64,000 nt of DNA from CAZJYI01 sp964550025. GTDB taxonomy: Bacteria; Verrucomicrobiota; Kiritimatiellia; UBA8416; CAYOBW01. The DNA lies in assembly GCA_964550025.1 (NCBI GenBank), contig CAZJYI010000002.1:139238-203237 (forward strand), written 5' to 3'. Of this stretch, positions 24,334 through 32,469 are shown piece by piece. A program made the position numbers and the translations under genes. A model generated the notes under the pieces. The model saw only the letters and a program-made list of their open reading frames with translations. It was not told the DNA's origin and searched no databases. Numbering within the stretch: position 1 is the stretch's first letter; each line of letters opens with the position of its first letter.

Positions 24334-27300
24334 ATGGCGAAGAAGCATAGACAAGACCGGTCTCGGAAAGCGAAGAGCAGCGGGCTTCGAAGGGCGGGGA
24401 TGAAGCCCGTTGTCTTCATCTCATCAACCGCCGAGGATCTCAAACCCTACCGCTTTGCCGCCCGGGACGCGGCGTTGCGGGCGGGGTTCTTTCCGCAGAT
24501 GATGGAGTATTGGGTTGGGCGCAGCAATCCGCCGCTCGCCGAGTGCCTCGAGAAGGTCGAGGGTGCGCGCGTGGTTGTGGTGATTGTGGCGCACCGGTAT
24601 GGGTGGGTGCCGGGTGACCAGGTGGGAGGTGAACGGAAGAGCATCACCTGGCTGGAGTGTGAGGAGGCGTTGCGGCAGGGGAAGGATGTGCTGGCGTTCA
24701 TTGTCGACGATGGCCAGGAGTGGTCGACGGAGCGACGGGAAGAGTATCGGTTCACAGAGCTGGGGTTGCGGGGTGAACTGACGCCGGAACATGCCGCAGA
24801 GATTCAGGACAACGTGCGGCGGCTGGGAGAGCTCAAGACGTGGCTTGGGGCGGATCGTGTCCTCGAGAGATTCGCCTCCCCTGACGATCTCGCTCGTAGG
24901 GTCGAGGGAGCGCTGCGTGACTGGGCACTCGAGCATCCTGATGCAGTGGTCGACGCACCGGCACCGTCCAACGACGATCCCGCCCGCTACCTTGAAGCGC
25001 TGTACGCATCCACTTCGCACATCGATATCCGCGGGCTGCAGGTGGGGACAGGTCGGGCGAACCGTTTCCCGATCGAGGAGTTGTACATTCCGCTGTCGAC
25101 GGCCTTGTCGCGCGAAGTCGGCGAAAGACACACGAAAGGCAGATCAGAGGGTGTCGAGCGTGGAGAGATTCACCATGAGCTTCAGGCCGCGCTCAAGTAT
25201 CGCAAGCTGGTGATCGTGGGCGATCCCGGTGCGGGCAAAACCACCTTTCTCAACCGCATCGCGGCCACGCTGTGCGAGGCGTGGCTGGGACGCGACCCGG
25301 AGGCGGCGGAGCGACGGCTTGGGCTGCGAGACCGGCCATTTCCGATTCTGATCCGGGTAGCCGAGTTGTCCGAGCACATCCGCTGCTGCCGGGAGCGCAG
25401 AGAGGGGCCGCGGCAAGGGGAAACGAGCGCAGCCTGGATTGAGCACTACCTCGGCGTGGCGGCAACCGAAAACAAGTTGGGGCTGGACGAGGCGTTTTTC
25501 CGGGAAAGGCTGGAAGGCGGTGAGACGATCGTGCTTCTCGACGGACTGGACGAAGCGCCTTCACGCACCGTGCGCGAACGGATCAGCGAGCTGGTGCAGA
25601 ACGTGGCGGGTGCCTGCGACGGTTGCCGGATCGTGGTGACGAGTCGACCAGCTGCTTACCGGGACGAGGTGGTACTGGCTGATTTCGCACACGCACGGAT
25701 CGATCCGTTGGAGGAAGCTGCGATCGAGGGATTCCTCTCGCATTGGTGTGATGCGCTGTTTCACGACAGTCCTGACCGTGCCCGCGTGCATCGCGAAGAA
25801 CTGTCGGGCGCCCTCCACAGCCGTGCGGAGATCTTCCGCATGGCCCGCAACCCTGTGATGCTAACCGCCTTGGCGGTAGTGCACTGGAACGAGAAGCGCC
25901 TGCCCGAGCAGCGGACAGAACTCTACGAGTCGATCATTACCTGGTTGGCCCGCTCCCGTGAGAGGCGCGAGGGACGCACGCCGGCCGAGCGTAGTGTCTG
26001 GCATCTCCAGAACTTGGCTTGGGCCATGCAGGACGCGGGCCGAAAGCGGCGTGTCCAAGCACCAAGGCGCTGGTGCGCCGAACGGATCGAAAAAGGGCTT
26101 CCTGGTAAGAACAGGGAGGAGCGGATTCGGTCGGCGGAGGGCTTTCTGACGGAGGAGGAACTCGACAGTGGGATTGTCGTGGGCCGGGGCAGCGAGGTGC
26201 GCTTCTGGCACCTGACCTTCCAAGAATTCCTAGCTGCTCGTGCGCTTGCCGGGCGACAGGAAGAGGCCCAGATGAAAGAGCTGCTGTCTCGGTCAAAACT
26301 CTACGATTCCGAATGGCGTGAGACCGTGTTGCTTTTTGCCGGTGTCCTGTACGGGCAAGGGGTGGAGAAGGTTGACGGGATGGTCACGGCAGTGTTGGAT
26401 GGCTTGGGGGGAGACGCATCTCTGGCTGATCGGGCTCGTTGCGTCGGTCTGCTGGGCGCCGTATTGCAGGATCTGTCTGTCTACAAGTACAAGCCTTCTG
26501 ACTCACGGTATCGACAGGTGATGGCCAACGTCATGGCCATTTTTGATGGTGATGGTTCTGAGGACCTTAGGATCAAAGACGCCATCGCTGCAGCGGAGGC
26601 ACTGGGGTTGGCGGGTGATCCTCGGTTTCTCCACAGGGAGCGCGACAAGAACTGGGTGCGAATCGAAGCCGGGGAATTCTGGATGGGTGCACAGCATGAC
26701 GAGCCCGGTGAGACCAACTACGACTCCAGCGCCTTCGGGAGAGAGGGTCCAGTACACAAGGTGTTCTTGAGTTCCTACGACATTGGCCGGTATCCGGTCA
26801 CTGTCCAGGAGTACAGGGAGTTCATTGTGGACGGCGGATACGCGAGAGCTGAATGGTGGGATGCGGAGGGCTTCGGAAAACCGCAGATGCCCGACCAATG
26901 GGAGGAACAGACGATCAATCCGAACCGGCCGGTCGTGGGCGTGAGCTGGTTTGAGGCGGCGGCCTATGCGGCGTGGAAAGGCAACGGCTGTCGGCTTTCG
27001 ACGGAAGCCGAGTGGGAACGGGCGGCACGGGGGACAGAGGGGCGCAAGTACCCTTGGGGCGAGCAGGCACCGGATGAGGCACGGTCGAACTGCGCGCGCA
27101 GTGTCGGCTCCCCGACGCCGGTGGGCGTGTATCCGAAGGGTGCCACGCCCAAGGGAATCGCGGATCTGGCGGGGAACGTGGGGGAGTGGTGTGGCGATTG
27201 GTACGGGGACTACGCCTCTGGGCGGGTTGAGAATCCGATGGGTCCAGAGAGAGGTTGGTACAGGGCGATCCGTGGTGGCGGCTTCGATTACGGTGCCTCG

Positions 27301-27384
27301 CACTGCCGGTCGGCGGGCCGTGACTACGGACTCCCCGGGGAGCGCTGGGGCGATCAGGGCTTCCGCCTCGTTAGGTCAATATAG
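24334..27384 (+). CDS. DUF4062-NACHT-SUMF1 protein, a STAND NTPase (likely defence or sensing)
   Basis: A 1016-aa protein. Residues about 23-130 are a DUF4062 domain (KPVVFISSTAEDLKPYR, HRYGWVPGD, ITWLECEEAL). A NACHT ATPase follows, with Walker A GDPGAGKTT (K302), Walker B IVLLDGLDEAP (D403) and RIVVTSRPAAYRDEV as sensor. Then comes a helical region (about 500-765) and a C-terminal SUMF1/C-type-lectin-fold domain (772-1016; GEFWMG, RLSTEAEWERAARG, NVGEWCGDWY, RGGGFDYG...GFRLV). Proteins of this layout are STAND switches, and related ones act in antiphage defence. The start at 24334 follows AGAGGGG; the ATG at 24400 is also possible. It is transcribed alone. Confidence 0.9.
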   Translation: MAKKHRQDRSRKAKSSGLRRAGMKPVVFISSTAEDLKPYRFAARDAALRAGFFPQMMEYWVGRSNPPLAECLEKVEGARVVVVIVAHRYGWVPGDQVGGERKSITWLECEEALRQGKDVLAFIVDDGQEWSTERREEYRFTELGLRGELTPEHAAEIQDNVRRLGELKTWLGADRVLERFASPDDLARRVEGALRDWALEHPDAVVDAPAPSNDDPARYLEALYASTSHIDIRGLQVGTGRANRFPIEELYIPLSTALSREVGERHTKGRSEGVERGEIHHELQAALKYRKLVIVGDPGAGKTTFLNRIAATLCEAWLGRDPEAAERRLGLRDRPFPILIRVAELSEHIRCCRERREGPRQGETSAAWIEHYLGVAATENKLGLDEAFFRERLEGGETIVLLDGLDEAPSRTVRERISELVQNVAGACDGCRIVVTSRPAAYRDEVVLADFAHARIDPLEEAAIEGFLSHWCDALFHDSPDRARVHREELSGALHSRAEIFRMARNPVMLTALAVVHWNEKRLPEQRTELYESIITWLARSRERREGRTPAERSVWHLQNLAWAMQDAGRKRRVQAPRRWCAERIEKGLPGKNREERIRSAEGFLTEEELDSGIVVGRGSEVRFWHLTFQEFLAARALAGRQEEAQMKELLSRSKLYDSEWRETVLLFAGVLYGQGVEKVDGMVTAVLDGLGGDASLADRARCVGLLGAVLQDLSVYKYKPSDSRYRQVMANVMAIFDGDGSEDLRIKDAIAAAEALGLAGDPRFLHRERDKNWVRIEAGEFWMGAQHDEPGETNYDSSAFGREGPVHKVFLSSYDIGRYPVTVQEYREFIVDGGYARAEWWDAEGFGKPQMPDQWEEQTINPNRPVVGVSWFEAAAYAAWKGNGCRLSTEAEWERAARGTEGRKYPWGEQAPDEARSNCARSVGSPTPVGVYPKGATPKGIADLAGNVGEWCGDWYGDYASGRVENPMGPERGWYRAIRGGGFDYGASHCRSAGRDYGLPGERWGDQGFRLVRSI

Positions 27385-27520
27385 CTGTTCTTGCTCTTGC
27401 GTGCCTTTCATCCGGCCGGCGCCGCGCGACAGCCTGGGGGTGTGAGTGGCGCTCGCTCATCCCGGTTCGGAATCGCAATTCGCTTCCAATCCCGGTTCCC
27501 GCCTTCCAGTCTCTCACCCC

Positions 27521-27608
27521 TGATCTTTTGCCCTAATCTTTCGCCCTAATCTCTCTCGCACGGGAGGGAGTGGGAGATTAAGGTGAAAGATCAAGGCGAA
27601 AGATTAGG
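27521..27608. repeat. Inverted repeat of CCCTAATCTTT-type units between convergent genes
   Basis: The left arm (27521-27552, TGATCTTTTGCCCTAATCTT...) and the right arm (about 27575-27608) pair over three degenerate 11-bp units with a GC-rich loop. The stop codon (TAA) of the 700-aa sulfatase lies inside the right arm. It is the same family as 22886-22967 and again lies between convergent genes, so it may serve as a two-way terminator. Confidence 0.85.
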
Positions 27609-29706
27609 GGGTGAAGAATGACATCAGGATCTTGGCGAGAATCTGTTCTCCGTATTCGTTGGCATGGACATTGTCGCGGTAGAAGAGATGCGGGTGCAGG
27701 TTGGATGAACGGATGTACTCGGCCCATGGGGTGGTCATGTCGAGGTAGGCGCACTTGAGCTCGGAGGCGATACGTTTCAGACCCGTGCCATAGTCCCCGC
27801 TGCCGGAGTGAGGGGCTTTGGCGAGCAGGTCAGGGCGGCGGGGATCGATGGTTCCGAAGGTGCCGGTGGCGAGGAGTATCTCGACCTCGGGGAGGTCCTG
27901 GCGGATCTGTCGAATCACGCCGCGGATGGCGTGGTAGTCCTTTCCCTGGCTGATGCCGCCGATGAAGACCAGGTCGGGCTTTTGGGGAACGAGGTACTTC
28001 TGCACCCGGCCTTCATAGGCGTAATGCTTGCAGCCCCCGCCTCCGCGAACATAGACGGTTCCACGGACTTTCGCCTTCCGGTACGCCTCGGCCAGCTTGG
28101 CGATCCAGCCGGAACGGAAGGTGTCGTTCACGATGCTGTCGCCGAGTCCGAGAATGTGGAGGTCGCCACCCTCACGCAGAGTGCGGCGGGTGCGCGCCAG
28201 ATGCTGCCAGTCCGCGGGAGGCTGAGTGAACTCGCCTTTCGGCATTTCGGACTGGATGGTGTTGACCTGCTTCAGGGAGCGTTGCGGACTTCCGAACAGG
28301 AAGTAGTCCTTTTCGATAGGGAAGCGCTCCGTCTTCACATCCGGCGCGTATTCGCGCGGGAGTGCGCCTTTGGCGGGGAAAGTCACGGGCGAATCCAGGC
28401 TCATCGTTCCCGGTCTGACGATTGGCTTTGGCAGCGTCCACCAGCGATCGGTTTCCGCGAGTAGCTTTTTGACGACTTCGGGGTGCTCCGCGGCCAGATT
28501 GGCGGTCTCGTGCGGGTCGGACGCAAGGTCGAACAGCTCGAGCATGGCGGGGCCGGTCTTGTGTCGCCAGCCCTGATTGAAGGGCTTGTGTCGCGGGGGG
28601 TTCTCGCGCCAGGCGATGAGCTTCCAGTGTTCGTGAATGCAGGACCGCGTCCAGAGGCTTTTCTCCGGCTCGTCCGGCGACACCATGTCGTGGGCGAAGT
28701 TGGAGAAGAAGAGCGTCTTGCGTGCAGCGAGGGCCCGCTCGTCCAGCAGGTTGATTCCCGGTAACGATTCGGGGACCTCGACACCGCATGCCGCGAGAAC
28801 GGTTGGCACTATGTCGATGTTGCCGGCGAGATGTTGCCGGTCCCGGCGGGCCTTCACGATCCCCGGCCAGCGCGCGATGACGGGTGTGCGCACGCCGTTT
28901 TCATAGGGGAACGCCTTGCCGAACTCGTTCCACCCGTTGTCGGCGAGATAGAGAACCAGCGTATTGTCATCGACGCCTTTCTCCTTCAGTTTTCCCAGCA
29001 GATCGCCGCACGTCTCGTCCAACCACTCGATCATCGCGTAGTACTTTTCGGTCCTGGCGTCTTTGACGTGCTGATACTTCTTGAGCAGGCGTTCCGGCGG
29101 ATTGTGGGGCGTGTGGGGAAGGAACGGTGCGTACCACACGAAGAACGGCTTGTTCCGGGCCTTCGCCTTGTCGATGAACCGGTAGACCGGCTCCATCGTC
29201 TCGCGCCCGATTGCCAGCGCCCGGCCGCCGTGACGGCCTGTTTCCCCCATGTCATCCGTGAAACCCGCGTCGGCCGGTTTGCGCATCCAGTACTTGCCGG
29301 TGTGCAGCGTGAGATAGCCGGCGTCGGCCAGAAGCCGGGGCAGCATCGGGTGCTCGAAGAAGCGCTCCAACCAGGCTTCGCGCGCCAGACCCTTGACGGG
29401 GTCGTTGCCTGTGATACCGTGCTGGTGCGGGTACAGCCCGGTCAACAGCGTGGCCAGCGACGGGCTACAGATGGCGGTGGTCACGTAGCCGCGGGTGAAG
29501 GTCAGTCCTTCACTCGCAAGTCGGTCGATGTTCGGCGTGCGCACATGTTCGTGCCCCAGGAAGCCGTAGTCGGTCCACGCGTGATCGTCGCTGATGATGA
29601 GCACCACGTTGGGCCGGTCGGCGGCGGTTACGGTGATGCAAACCGCGAGCAGCGACAGGAAAGCGATCGTCAAGGCTCTTCGCATCGTGCGTCTTCTCCG
29701 TACCAT
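27604..29706 (-). CDS. Secreted sulfatase fused to an SGNH/GDSL hydrolase
   Basis: A 700-aa exported protein (signal peptide ending near TVTAA, residue 29). The N-terminal 450 residues are an S1 sulfatase with LIISDDHAWTDYGFLG, the modification site C80 in CSPSLATLLTG and LYLADNGW. The canonical Arg after the Cys (C-x-P-x-R) is Leu here. From about residue 500 an SGNH hydrolase follows: GLGDSIVND (Ser), RGGGGCKHY (Gly block), IGGISQG (Asn position altered) and DNVHANEYG (Asp/His). The fusion could remove both sulfate and acyl (e.g. acetyl) groups from one polysaccharide. Both possible starts have good ribosome binding sites (AAAGGA, GGAGAAG). Confidence 0.88.
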   Translation of the reverse strand: MVRRRRTMRRALTIAFLSLLAVCITVTAADRPNVVLIISDDHAWTDYGFLGHEHVRTPNIDRLASEGLTFTRGYVTTAICSPSLATLLTGLYPHQHGITGNDPVKGLAREAWLERFFEHPMLPRLLADAGYLTLHTGKYWMRKPADAGFTDDMGETGRHGGRALAIGRETMEPVYRFIDKAKARNKPFFVWYAPFLPHTPHNPPERLLKKYQHVKDARTEKYYAMIEWLDETCGDLLGKLKEKGVDDNTLVLYLADNGWNEFGKAFPYENGVRTPVIARWPGIVKARRDRQHLAGNIDIVPTVLAACGVEVPESLPGINLLDERALAARKTLFFSNFAHDMVSPDEPEKSLWTRSCIHEHWKLIAWRENPPRHKPFNQGWRHKTGPAMLELFDLASDPHETANLAAEHPEVVKKLLAETDRWWTLPKPIVRPGTMSLDSPVTFPAKGALPREYAPDVKTERFPIEKDYFLFGSPQRSLKQVNTIQSEMPKGEFTQPPADWQHLARTRRTLREGGDLHILGLGDSIVNDTFRSGWIAKLAEAYRKAKVRGTVYVRGGGGCKHYAYEGRVQKYLVPQKPDLVFIGGISQGKDYHAIRGVIRQIRQDLPEVEILLATGTFGTIDPRRPDLLAKAPHSGSGDYGTGLKRIASELKCAYLDMTTPWAEYIRSSNLHPHLFYRDNVHANEYGEQILAKILMSFFTP

Positions 29707-29734
29707 TTGTCCGTCCTTTCGTCGCTGTTCTGAC

Positions 29735-29794
29735 TGGATCTACAGGATCTACGGGATGGGAAGGGTTATCCTGTAGATCCTGTTGATCCTGTCC
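29735..29794. repeat. Inverted repeat of GGATCTACA-type units
   Basis: The left arm GGATCTACAGGATCTACGGGAT (29736-29757) pairs with ATCCTGTAGATCCTGTTGATCC (29768-29789), built of 9-bp AGGATCTAC units. It lies in the 243-bp region between the divergent sulfatase and beta-helix genes. Confidence 0.8.
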
Positions 29795-29949
29795 AATACT
29801 CCCGGTTGGTTGCGGCTACCCCGCATGCTGTGTGTGTCCCGGTGTAGCGACGTGACGATGCCACATGGTTGTGGGTAGGGCAAGAACGACCGAGTGGTGT
29901 TTGCTGCTGGCGGCTTGATGCGCCGCACGTCGGACGTTATTCTCCCGGC

Positions 29950-31638
29950 ATGACACAGGTCACTCATCAACGCGGGCAGGCCACCTTCGTGGTCGCGACG
30001 GCAATGCTCTGCGCCGTCGGATGCGTCTGGGCGGGCGATGCGGCCGAACCGCTCGAGCTTGTCGAGGAGGTGCCGACGCTGCAGTGCCTCGGTGTACGCT
30101 GGTGGGTTGGTGGAGACGACAACGCCAACGCATCCATTGCCCTGCAGTATCGCAGGTCGGGAGCAACCGAGTGGCGGCGCGGACTGGATCTCTTTCGCGT
30201 TGAGCGCGGGAGCGTTCGGGGTCCGTCCCGCCGTGAAGCAACACTGTTTGCCGGCTCTGTCTTCTACCTGGAGGAGGACACAGAGTACGAGGTCAATCTG
30301 TCTCTCGATGATCCCGATGGTGGTGGCGAAAAGAGAATCCTCCGCATGAGAACGTGGGCCGAACCCGCGATGCCGAAAGACGGGAAAAGCATTTCCGTAC
30401 TACCCGGCCAGCTCAGAGCAGCCCTGGCAAAAGCTGAGCCCGGCCACATGCTCGTCCTGACCCCCGGAATCTACAGAGGAACGTTCACACCTCCCTCGGG
30501 CACGAGCGGCCAACCGATAGCCATTGTCGGTTCGCCGACAGGCGGGACCGTTTTTGACGGTGAAGGCGCAGTCAACATCATAGCAGCAAGCGGACTGCGA
30601 CACGTGATGTTCAAGCGTATCACCTTTCGCAATGCCAAATGGGCCATTGCCGTCAATGGTGGTTCCCACATCACTGTGCAGCACTGCCGCATCGAAGACG
30701 TGGACTATGCCTTTGTCGGGCAGAAGAACGGGAAGCGTCAGAAGCACTTCTACATTGCCGACAATGTCATCCTGGGCAGATCGACCTGGCCGCGACAAAA
30801 GGGCATCGAGAGTCGCCGCGGTGTCCAGGTTGGCGGACAGGGGCACGTGATCTGTTACAATCGCATTAGTGGTTTCGCCGATGCGATTGACACGTTTCCC
30901 GCCTATCCCTGTTCGTCGATCGACATCTATCGCAACGACATATCCGAATGCACGGACGACGGAATCGAGATGGACTACTCGGAACACAACACCCGCTGTT
31001 TCGAGAACCGTTTGTCCAACGTCTACCAGGGCATATCGCTGCAACCCGTACACGGCGGTCCCGTCTACGTATTCCGAAACAGTTTCTACAATGTGGTCGC
31101 CGCGACATTCAAGCTGCACAACAGCCCGTCGGGCGGTCTCATGTTTCACAACACATCCGTGAAATCCGGGATGCCGCTTCTGGTGTACACCTCGGCGCCC
31201 GTGAGGAACTGCATTTCCAGGAACAACTTGTTTGTGGGGACGCAGGGGAACTACGCGTACGAGAGTACGGCGCCTATGGTGAACTGCGATTTCGACTATG
31301 ACGGGTTTTGCGGTGAGTGGCATCAATTCCTGAAGTGGAACAAGAAACGCTATCGGGCAATGGAGGATGCGCAGGCGGACGGGCTCTATCGGCACGCGGT
31401 ACGCATTGCCAAAGAAGGCACGTTCCTGTCCGGCATCGAGGCGCCGGAAGACAGCGACAGGCAGTTCCCGACAGATGTCAATGATCTTCGGCTGGCCCCG
31501 AATAGTGAAGCTGTCAACAGGGGCACAGTCGTGAGGAACATCAGCGACAACTACACGGGCAACCTGCCGGACCTGGGCGCCTACGAGTCCGGATCAGCCT
31601 TGCTGCACTACGGACCGCGGGCAGACAGGGACCTGTGA
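29950..31638 (+). CDS. Secreted right-handed parallel beta-helix protein
   Basis: A 562-aa protein from the ATG at 29950 with a signal peptide (TFVVATAMLCAVGCVWAGDA). Residues about 30-140 form a fibronectin-like or immunoglobulin-like domain. From residue 150 onward repeated strands with stacked N and G turns (ITFRNAKWAIAVNGGSHITVQHCRIEDV, VICYNRISGF, NDISECTDDGIEMDYSEHNT) indicate a parallel beta-helix like those of polysaccharide lyases and epimerases. The charged cluster D-D-G-I-E-M-D could be catalytic, as in NosD or alginate epimerase folds. The substrate is unknown. A polysaccharide role fits the neighbours. Confidence 0.85.
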   Translation: MTQVTHQRGQATFVVATAMLCAVGCVWAGDAAEPLELVEEVPTLQCLGVRWWVGGDDNANASIALQYRRSGATEWRRGLDLFRVERGSVRGPSRREATLFAGSVFYLEEDTEYEVNLSLDDPDGGGEKRILRMRTWAEPAMPKDGKSISVLPGQLRAALAKAEPGHMLVLTPGIYRGTFTPPSGTSGQPIAIVGSPTGGTVFDGEGAVNIIAASGLRHVMFKRITFRNAKWAIAVNGGSHITVQHCRIEDVDYAFVGQKNGKRQKHFYIADNVILGRSTWPRQKGIESRRGVQVGGQGHVICYNRISGFADAIDTFPAYPCSSIDIYRNDISECTDDGIEMDYSEHNTRCFENRLSNVYQGISLQPVHGGPVYVFRNSFYNVVAATFKLHNSPSGGLMFHNTSVKSGMPLLVYTSAPVRNCISRNNLFVGTQGNYAYESTAPMVNCDFDYDGFCGEWHQFLKWNKKRYRAMEDAQADGLYRHAVRIAKEGTFLSGIEAPEDSDRQFPTDVNDLRLAPNSEAVNRGTVVRNISDNYTGNLPDLGAYESGSALLHYGPRADRDL

Positions 31639-31701
31639 TGACCCGAATGGCTTCGTCCTGGGGCACTGAGACGGAACGACTCAACCACTTCCTGAGGTTT
31701 G

Positions 31702-31846
31702 CCACAAGAGGCACAAAAGACACAGAAGAACAGTGGGAACGGACTGTGCTTCCTGTGAAAGACCACGTCCCCGAATCGCGACCGGTATCGGGGTAAGACG
31801 ACAGCGGGCAGTCCCTCTGCTTCTGTGATTCCTGTGACTTATGTGG
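31702..31846. repeat. Inverted arrangement of CACAAGAGG/TGTG-type units between convergent genes
   Basis: The left arm (31702-31728, CCACAAGAGGCACAAAAGAC...) is a tandem of degenerate 9-bp CACAxxxxx units, and the right arm (31820-31846, CTTCTGTGATTCCTGTGACT...) is its inverted counterpart, matching at roughly 70 percent. The 285-bp gap between the convergent genes holds nothing else. Confidence 0.7.
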
Positions 31847-31923
31847 CTACTCCAAAATCGTTCTGGCTAAACCCCGTCCTACTTCGCGTTCGCACTCACA
31901 ACCCCTTCTCGGATAGGGCCCGG

Positions 31924-32448
31924 CTAGAAAGGCTTGTTGTAGCCGCTCTTCTTCAGCTTCCGGATCGTCTCCTGGCACTGGGCCTCCACGAAGTGCTGTT
32001 TGCGCAGCTTGTCTTCGTCGGCCCAGTAGGCCCTCTGCTCAGCAATCCAGGCCTTTGTTCCGATGGTCTTTCTGCGACGAAGGTTGTCCAGGCACGGCGC
32101 ATGCGTGCGCCATATCGGGTCGTGTGTGTGCATGATCAGCTTGGTGCAGGCGAACTCCCCGCAGTCCGCGCAACTCTCCAGGCGTTTGCGCTTGCTGCAG
32201 GCGTACAGGGCGCACTGCCGCGAGTGGTTGCTTGCTATGCATTTGCCGCAGGCGCATCCGCAGCCGTGGCACTTTCCCTTGCTCCGTTCGCCGCACGCCT
32301 CGCAGAACAAACCGCAGGGCGCGGCAGCGCGACGTTCCTTCTCGGTGAGTTCCTCACCTTGTGGGTCTTGTCCCGTTTTTGCCGATAGCGCGGTAGCCGT
32401 GGCGGCCACACCTCCAGCGCCCGCCTTCAGGAAGTCGCGTCTTTCCAT
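31924..32448 (-). CDS. Tat-exported cysteine-rich DUF3795 protein
   Basis: A 174-aa protein. The N-terminus MERRDFLKAGAGGVAATATA is a twin-arginine signal with RRDFLK. The mature part has the DUF3795 cysteine pattern: CGLFCEACGERSKGKCHGCGCACGKC, then C-x4-C and CADCGEFAC, about 13 cysteines that probably bind zinc or an iron-sulfur cluster. Export by Tat would fit a cofactor loaded before transport. It lies 21 nt downstream of the GH2 gene on the same strand, so they are probably co-transcribed. The function is unknown. Confidence 0.85.
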   Translation of the reverse strand: MERRDFLKAGAGGVAATATALSAKTGQDPQGEELTEKERRAAAPCGLFCEACGERSKGKCHGCGCACGKCIASNHSRQCALYACSKRKRLESCADCGEFACTKLIMHTHDPIWRTHAPCLDNLRRRKTIGTKAWIAEQRAYWADEDKLRKQHFVEAQCQETIRKLKKSGYNKPF

Positions 32449-32469
32449 GGTCCATCTCCCGGATAGGTG

